Assembly (NCBI GenBank): GCA_029204225.1
Contig: MU831891.1
Location: 1 to 64,000 of the forward strand
Direction: 5' to 3'
DNA from: Diphasiastrum complanatum
Lineage: Eukaryota; Streptophyta; Lycopodiopsida; Lycopodiales; Lycopodiaceae
Length of the DNA stretch: 64,000 nt
The notes below the pieces were generated by a model. That model saw nothing but the letters and a program-made list of their open reading frames with translations. It made no database searches and was not told the DNA's origin. Of the stretch, positions 57,159 through 64,000 are shown piece after piece; positions within the stretch are counted from its first letter, which is position 1; each line of letters starts with the position of its first letter. The position numbers and the translations under genes were made by a program.

Positions 57159-58365
57159 CTGCATATGTAAATGTATTGCGTTACTGACTTGAGGTAGAAT
57201 GTCAAAGTATAACCAGATTGCAGAATTCGGGATATTAAATCTCCAAGCTTTAGGTAGAATATGAAGTATAACTTAAGTGTAGAAATAGGAATTTTGAAAA
57301 TCATCAAAATAAATATATACAGCAACTGGCACAAAAGGAGGCATAAAGGTTGTCCAAAAACCACTTTCTGGGGCAAAAAAATTGTTGAAGAAGCCTGTTG
57401 GTCCACAGAATTCACTATTCAAATATGATTCAAAAACATGATGTCAAACAAGATGATGAGGTAGCAGCCAAAGACCTCACATATTTTCATATTTCCTGTG
57501 CATTTTAAATCTGGAGGCCCTTTTCATTTATGGCTCCTCTCTTACCTCTCCTCTCCTGTCCTTGATACCACCCTCCCTCTACACTTCTTTAAAAACAATT
57601 GCATCAGTTTGTATGGAGGAAACCACGTCGATCTGTCCTCAATTCTTCTCCCTGATCTCTCAAAATAACATCAAAAACATGTTTCAAGTTCAAAGATGAA
57701 AAGCTGGTCAATACAAGGTCTCTTGATCACACACATGTTGGCATCCTTCATTATACATGTTAACAACATCGCATGTAACTTTTTCAAAACTCCACCGTTT
57801 TTCTCTTGACCTGATATTCCACTCCAGCTTACCAGCAAAATAATACTTTGACATCCCCACATCTACTGCAAGCACTCCTAATTTCTTGCTAGCATTCTGT
57901 CTGCTGCCATCATACAGAAACTTAAAATGTCAATGGCCTTTTGTCTGCCCCTCAAAATTCAGAGTGAGTTCTGGCTCACATAAACTCCCCAGAGCACTCT
58001 ACTTTTATCAACCTTTGCCAAACCTCTGCTAGCTCAAGACACTACGACATTTCCTCTCTAAGCTATGCTGTTGTCACCGCTTCACCACAACATTTCCACT
58101 CCAAACTATGCTTATTGTCGTGGCTACATTACGACTGATGGATATATACTGTAGCAGACCCATGATGCCAAACAACTATTGCACCATCACGATTGGACAT
58201 GCTATGGAAAGTTTTATGGATCCATTCTCTAAGTCGAAGTGAGCAATGAGGCAAACGTGCGCCAGACAGTGGAAGTGGCTTGAGAGCGCATCGCTCCACT
58301 TTCGACCATATATATACGTTCACTCTTAGAACAATTATTGAGGCAAAGTTCAAGAGAAAGTGGGT
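57159..58365 (-). other. Presumed upstream intron of the PRP38-like gene
   Basis: No further PRP38 exon or other coding motif recognised. The intron starts here on the minus strand and contains the repeats listed below. Confidence 0.5.
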
Positions 58366-60488
58366 CTATTGTTGTTTTGTGGACTTCGGATGCCCTTTGA
58401 CTTCGAGCATTGTCACATGCTTAACCAAAGGTTGTGTGATCTTCATTTCTGATCAAGTATTATATTGGCTATCATGGCATTGTAAGAGAGGGCAGTGGGA
58501 TATTTCTGCTTGTCAAAGTGCATATTTGAGCCTGTTCCCAGCACTATAGGAGTGGAGAAAGGTTGCTCGCACTCTCTTACACTATTTGATCTTTGTATTG
58601 ACTAGCTTCAGATGATTATTGGTCAGCATGATGGCCGTGGCTACAGGGTCTCCCTACTATGGAGGGTTTACAACATCATCTTGATGCACTAAACTCCTTT
58701 TGCAAATAGAGAGGTTTGGAGGTCAATGTAAAGAACACTACATCTTGCTCCTTCATGCAAAGATAGATTCCAACTCTCCAAACCTCTCTGCTATTATGCA
58801 TGATCCATCAATTTCGAGGCCAAGTTTGATGTGACCCCCCATATAGGTAGAGGCCATCTTGAGATTAATTGAGCAAGTTTTGTTCTTCTACATGACACTT
58901 CAAATGGAGTTGGATGTAGTTGGGATACTGAAACTACCTTGCTACCTGTATGCAGGTGTATTACGTAACCACTAACCAACAAATTTCCTGGTGAAAGCTT
59001 CATGTTTCCTCACATCCGTTACATGTAGAGCCTCAAGGGGACATCTCAGGAAGACATGATGTGGTAGTTACGTATACAGTGTTCACTGCTCACAGTGAGT
59101 GGAGGGCTGTCCTAGGATATGTCTTGCTATAAGTTTGTCGAGGAGCATGAGTACATGGAGGGGAGTTTCACGAAGTAGATAATCGAGTAGTTATCAATTC
59201 CATCTAGAAAGAGAGAAACAAGTGGTGGGTGCACATGAATTCTCCTGATGTTGGGCATCTCGATAGGAATCATAGGATGTATGACCAACTCACGTGCCTC
59301 TCCTAGCTGTAATAGCTGCTCTCCATATGAAAAAATTGGTCCATCTCTGTCTATTGAGGTCCCTTGGACACCCTACTCTCTGTTATCCAAATCATGTATA
59401 CGTAAAAGATGAGTCTTCACATCGTAAGACTGAAAGGTACATTCTAAGCATGAATCATGACAATAAGAGGCTAAGAACGATTCAGAAATAAAATCAATCT
59501 AAAGCTGGAAATTGTAGCAATACTATAGACTAATAATAATGCAATAGAATGGTCAGCAATCACAATATATTATATATCTATGATGCTACATCTACACAAT
59601 CGAATAGAATAAAGAAGAATTATATTCATAGAGCTCTAGGAAAGAGTCATGAAGATTGTTGTGGTGGTAGCTGAAGTGGATGATGATGCTATCATATGTC
59701 ATGGCGAGCGTTTGTGGTGAAGACGTTGTGATAAATGATTATGGTGTCTTTGAGTAGATATGCAACTGTGAGCAGTGAGCACTGTATACGTAACTACCAC
59801 ATCATGTCTTCCTGGGATGTCCCCTTGAGGCTCTACATGTAACGGATGTGAGGAAACATGAAGCTTTCACCAGGAAATTTGTTGGTTAGTGGTTACGTAA
59901 TACACCTACATACAGGTAGCAAGGTAGTTTCAGTATCCCGACTACATCCAATTCCATTTGAAGTGTCATGTAGAAGAACAAAACTTGCTCAATTAATCTC
60001 AAGATGGCCTCTACCTATATGGGGGTTCACATCAAACTTGGCCTCGAAATTGATGGATCATGCATAATAGCAGAGAGGTTTGGAGAGTTGGAATCTATCT
60101 TTGCATGAAGGAGCAAGATGTAGTGTTATTTACATTGACCTCCAAACCTCTCTATTTGCAAAGGAGTTTAGTGCATCAAGATGATGTTGTAAACCCTCCA
60201 TAGTAGGGAGACCCTGTAGCCACGGCCATCATGCTGACCAATAATCATCTGAAGCTAGTCAATACAGAGATCAAATAGTGTAAGAGAGTGCGAGCAACCT
60301 TGCTCCACTCCTATAGTGCTGGGAACAGGCTCAAATATGCACTTTGACAAGCGGAAATATCCCACTGCCCTCTCATACAATGCCATGATAGCCAATATAA
60401 TACTTGATCAGAAATGAAGATCACACAACCTTTGGTTAAGCACGTGACAAGGCACGAAGTCAAAGGGCATCCGAAGTCCACAAAACAA
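58366..60488. repeat. Foldback element: ~730-bp inverted repeats around a ~665-bp loop
   Basis: 58366-59098 is nearly identical to the reverse complement of 59764-60488 (shared translations confirm it, e.g. GCVIFISDQVLYWLSW on + at ~58430 and on - at ~60430). Central spacer 59099-59763. The duplicated small open frames are a consequence of the arms, not genes. Foldback-type transposon or recent inverted duplication. Confidence 0.93.
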
Positions 60489-60506
60489 CAAGCGAGAGAG
60501 GTAGCT

Positions 60507-60746
60507 GTCACTTTTGGAAATAACAAGCGAGAGAGGTAGCCGTGTCAAAGGCATGTATGTATCAAGAGGGCTGTCCTGTTGCATATGGCTAAGAAGTGAG
60601 TGGAGGGTATGTGAGCAGTGAGCACTGTCACTTTTGGAAATAACAAGCGAGAGAGGTAGCCGTGTCAAAGGCATGTATGTATCAAGAGGGCTGTCCTGTT
60701 GCATATGGCTAAGAAGTGAGTGGAGGGTATGTGAGCAGTGAGCACT
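60507..60746 (+). repeat. Exact 120-bp tandem duplication
   Basis: 60507-60626 and 60627-60746 appear identical, starting TGTCACTTTTGGAAATAACA. A partial extra copy of AACAAGCGAGAGAGGTAGC sits at 60486-60505. Confidence 0.93.
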
Positions 60747-60865
60747 GTATACGTAACTACTCTCCACTCACTTCTTAGCCATATGCAACAGGACAGCCCT
60801 CTTGATACATACATGCCTTTTGACACAGCTACCTCTCTCGCTTGTTATTTCCAAAAGTGACAGCA
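60641..60865. repeat. Near-perfect palindrome (~105-bp arms)
   Basis: 60641-60746 is inverted at 60757-60865 with a ~10-bp centre. The outer ends read AACAAGCGAGAGAGGTAGC and its complement. Confidence 0.9.
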
Positions 60866-61165
60866 TAAGCCAAATAGTAGATAAATCTTCCCTCATGAAA
60901 CCTAGTATGATGAGGAATGTCATTACCTCCAATCTTCTTCAAGAAACCAGATTTTTCGGCACATCTTGTTCATTAATGCAACGACACACGTTGGATGGTT
61001 GGCTAATGGAGATTAGCTTCCAATCGGCTAGGCAAGGTGTTAGAATTCCTGTCTAATTCTATTTTAATGAGGACATGACAAGCATGTAGATGTATTATTC
61101 TTAAACAGTCTGTAGAAATACAAAGAAATACCAAACTGTCTGCAGAAATACAAAGGATTCTGGAA
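60866..61165. other. Unassigned DNA
   Basis: No feature recognised. Confidence 0.4.
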
Positions 61166-61500
61166 CAGTGCCAAAATACACTTGTTATGATTATGGCTAT
61201 TTACAACTACTTATGACCTTACGACTCCTTACGCTTGCTTACAAGCTGTTAAGCCCGTTTACCACCTTACGCTTGCTTACAGGCGTTTATGGCTGTTTAC
61301 GGTGCTTACTGCTTTTACTCCTGCTCATGGGCTTCTTGCTTGTGGCTTTATGACTGCTTATAAACTTTTATGCCAACTCACGGGCTTACGCTAGCTCATG
61401 GGCTTACGCTTTACAACTGCTTACAGGCTTTTACGCCGGCGCATGGGCTTCCGCCGGCTTACGGACATACACTTTATGACTGCCTACGGGGCCCTATGAA
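61166..61500 (+). repeat. Degenerate minisatellite-like tract
   Basis: Roughly 20 imperfect copies of a 10-15-bp motif around GCTTACGGGCTTTTACG (variants GCTTACAAGC, GCTCATGGGC). Confidence 0.6.
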
Positions 61501-61884
61501 TTCAAATCAGCTACGATCTACTGCTTGTACAAAGTATTGTAAGTACTTGGTGGTATGTCAACTACCATCTTTAGTATCAAGTACTTAACCTGGCAGCTAT
61601 CCTAATCTTTTTATGTACTTTTCAAACCAATAATAGTGCTCTCTGTTTATATGCAGAATCAAAGCGCTAAAAATAAGTCCAAGTTGAATTTGTTCTGGTG
61701 CTTCGTATTCTGAGCAATTATATCAATCAGCCAAACTCCTAATCAGCTGTCTGCGCAATAATCTTGGGCAATTCATTATTGTTTTATCAGTTCTCACACT
61801 GATCTGAGAAGTTCCTTTGTGTTCCTCCTCTCCACGTGTGATTGGTGTCTTATACTTTATGAAGTGCCTTATTCTTTGAATCAC

Positions 61885-61913
61885 ATGCGCTTCTCTCTCT
61901 CTCTCTCTCTCTC
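61885..61913 (+). repeat. (CT)n microsatellite
   Basis: About 12 CT units. Confidence 0.95.
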
Positions 61914-62419
61914 ATGGATGCTTCTTCACTTGAAGGAACCTCTCTATGCTATACTACGTCTGAAAAACGACCAGCTACCGAAAACTCCAAATTAAAGGTC
62001 CTTAACCAATACTACCCTTAACTTGCACCATATCAATTAAAAAAAAAATTTCCCACTTTTTTTCAGATTAGCTCTAAAAAGGTTTTAAGCTTAGCCGTAA
62101 CAAATGGACAGGATGTGTTTCTCTCTCAAGGCAAAAAGACACCTTCCATGAAACCTCACCACACACCACTAAAAATATCATGCAGTTTCAACTGCTTTTT
62201 CTTACAACACTTTTTGAAGGGAGTTCATTCTTTTTCTCCTCTTGTGATTGCGCCCTACCAAGCTTTCTCTCTTCAGATACTATCTTATGGTAAGAGGATC
62301 ATCTCATTTCATACTAATGCTTTCATCTCTTTTTGCTTTATGCACTTTGATTTTATGCTTCTTAGCAATATGTATGCTCATAGCTTTGTATAATGAGTTA
62401 GTGTTTGTTGAAACATCGT

Positions 62420-62860
62420 TTGTGTGGCTCGCTGACCAGCGATGGACCACTTTCCCTTTTTTTCATTTCACAATATGGATCTCTATGCCATATAGACAAC
62501 GATGGATCACTTTTCATCCTTTTCATCTCATAGAATGTATCTCTATGCCTTCTAGGCAGCGCTGGACTACAAACAACCTTAGTTGATACTTAAAAATATT
62601 TCTTTTTGATGACCTGGCAGCGATGCAAACCACATATCTCTGTTTGCTTGCATGATAGACAACGTTTACGCTAAAACCAATGAATGGTAGCCGTTGTCCA
62701 GCGATGGACAGCTTGCTCGCTCCAACACACATTTTTTATGGACTTCATGTCCAGCGATGGACTGTAGGAAGAATACATGCCTTTCTATAATTGCATAACA
62801 AGTTTGTTTTGAACAATGCAAACCGGTTTTACAGCTGTCTGGACAGCGACCTACTACTCA
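62420..62860 (+). repeat. Degenerate ~60-bp tandem repeat with CAGCGATGGAC motif
   Basis: CAGCGATGGAC or close variants at about 62438, 62499, 62555, 62618, 62697, 62750 and 62848. The first three are within clear ~60-bp repeats (TATGGATCTCTATGCC shared). Confidence 0.6.
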
Positions 62861-63519
62861 CTTTGTGGTTTATAGTTTCCTTACCACTAAAGCTATTTGT
62901 CTTCTCAAATGCTATACACATCTCTTAATGATTTAGTAGCATTTAAACATTAAATGATCATCTACGTTTTGTGATGATGTAGCATCAATTGTTACTACAG
63001 CCTTCTACTACACTCGTTTAGGTTCGAATTCGAGTGATACATTGCTTAGTCTCTACACAGGTACGTCGTTCGGTAAAACATACTAGAATGGCTTGACTTA
63101 AACACTTTTTGAAATGCTCTGTTGGCAAAGAACATACTAAGGAAAAGTTTGATTCTTAAGAAAGATGGATAGACGTTATGTGATTAAGTCTTTATGTACG
63201 GCTGTGTTTTAAAGAAAACAAACCGCTCGTGGGAATAGCATGGCATCCTCCCAGGAAAATACGTCTACAATCATCCAAGTATGACTTCTCTCAACAAATT
63301 TCATGTTATATATAAACCACATACATCATAGACACGGTTATGTTGCAGATTCTAAATGATGGGAAGTGGTCCTTCCAATCTATTTACATATCTAGCTGTC
63401 ATTGGTTTTTTTTACGACATTCAAACCTTACTGCTATTACAAACCGGCTTAACAAGTCTTTTTTACTGTTCTTAAAGTAATCCATACCTTTATCAAAAAT
63501 AGGGTTTCCAAAATAACGT
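62861..63519. other. Unassigned DNA
   Basis: No coding or repeat feature recognised. Confidence 0.4.
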
Positions 63520-64000
63520 TCTTAGACAGCATGGATATGCATAAGATACGAACTTTTTACACAAGGATTAGAACGGCACGGATCTGCCCTAATATCTGGT
63601 AAAAAGCTTGGAAATCCCTTATAAACAACTAACCAAACCTATCCATATCGAAGTCCTATATGCCATTGGTTGAATCTAACGTTTTGAATAGTATGGATTT
63701 GCTCAGAACCAAACATAGCGATACGAAACCAGTTGTTGCATATGCATAACAGGTTTAAGGATTAGCATGGCACGGAAGTGCCCTAATATTAACCTACGTA
63801 TTCTCAACATTCAACCATGGCAGTACGTAATGCTACCCATGTAGGTGTCACATTAGGCTTCTGGTGAGATACGACTGGAAAGCATGGATATGCTCGAAGT
63901 ATGGACAACAGTGCGTGACTCACCTTTTTTAATAAGGCTCACTAATGGAATGGATTTGCCCTAACACTAGCACACGTGTCCACACCAAGTCTTTTAGCTA
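63520..64000 (+). repeat. Diverged ~185-bp tandem repeat reaching the window edge
   Basis: Three registers: AGCATGGATATGC-type at ~63530, 63698 and 63882, each followed ~60 bp later by TGGCACGGA(A/T)(G/C)TGCCCTAATAT-type at ~63577, 63771 and 63957. Conserved blocks of 10-25 bp lie in diverged sequence. Confidence 0.5.

Noticed and set aside
58794..60067. Two identical ~69-residue frames (MKLSPGNLLVSGYV) suggesting a conserved small gene
   Set aside because: They are the two arms of the inverted repeat, so identity reflects recent duplication, not coding constraint.
62115..62586. Secreted or membrane protein genes
   Set aside because: Phe/Ser/Leu-rich frames over a degenerate tandem repeat, no homologue recognised and no splice or start support.

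Overview
This window is nuclear DNA of a land plant with a large, repeat-rich genome. The evidence is Ty1/copia and Ty3/gypsy-chromovirus LTR retrotransposons primed by an initiator-Met tRNA site (TGGTATCAGAGC), spliced host exons with GT-AG introns, long dinucleotide microsatellites and MITE-like elements. The sequence does not separate fern, lycophyte, gymnosperm or large-genome angiosperm. Most of the window is layers of transposons, with two fragments of ordinary host genes.

Layout. 1-6132: a young copia element (Copia-A), missing only its first ~22 bp, inserted into an older reverse-strand copia (Copia-B, 6133 to about 11019). Copia-B carries an unusual ~0.7-kb-domain plus coiled-coil extension ahead of its gag. 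11020-15854: non-coding, with a 770-bp direct duplication. 15855-28628: a third copia (Copia-C) with a perfect 5-bp target duplication (AAGTA); it has lost most of its reverse transcriptase and is split by a reverse-strand chromovirus (Gypsy-A, 20785-28041). 29940-31694: two related MITE-like elements around two exons of an ASCC1/LigT-like 2H-phosphoesterase gene. 33181-34000: a LINE ORF1 remnant next to long microsatellites.

34865-41510 is the most interesting part. On the minus strand a histone-H3-like domain beginning MARTKQT is followed by a Pro/Ser linker and then a three-exon Ulp1/C48-type (SUMO-protease-like) domain with in-phase introns, downstream of a TATA box and a cluster of six CACGTG motifs. 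A decayed plus-strand gene and a transposase-like minus-strand gene sit beside it, so the block may be the remains of one multi-gene DNA transposon carrying an H3-Ulp1 protein.

41537-45104: a second, plus-strand copy of the Gypsy-A family (5'-truncated). 45969-48660: copia and gypsy scraps. 50410-51717: three tandem 436-bp units, each with a perfect 11-bp-stem GC-rich hairpin. 54657-57158 (minus): the last two exons of a PRP38/SRL1-type splicing factor with an RS/RE/RD-rich tail. Its upstream side contains a ~2.1-kb foldback element, an exact 120-bp tandem repeat, a palindrome and several diverged minisatellite-like tracts up to the window end.

Many inactivating changes in the old elements are C-to-T or G-to-A at hallmark residues, as expected from decay of methylated, silenced DNA. 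All gene models are read by eye; no database search was run.
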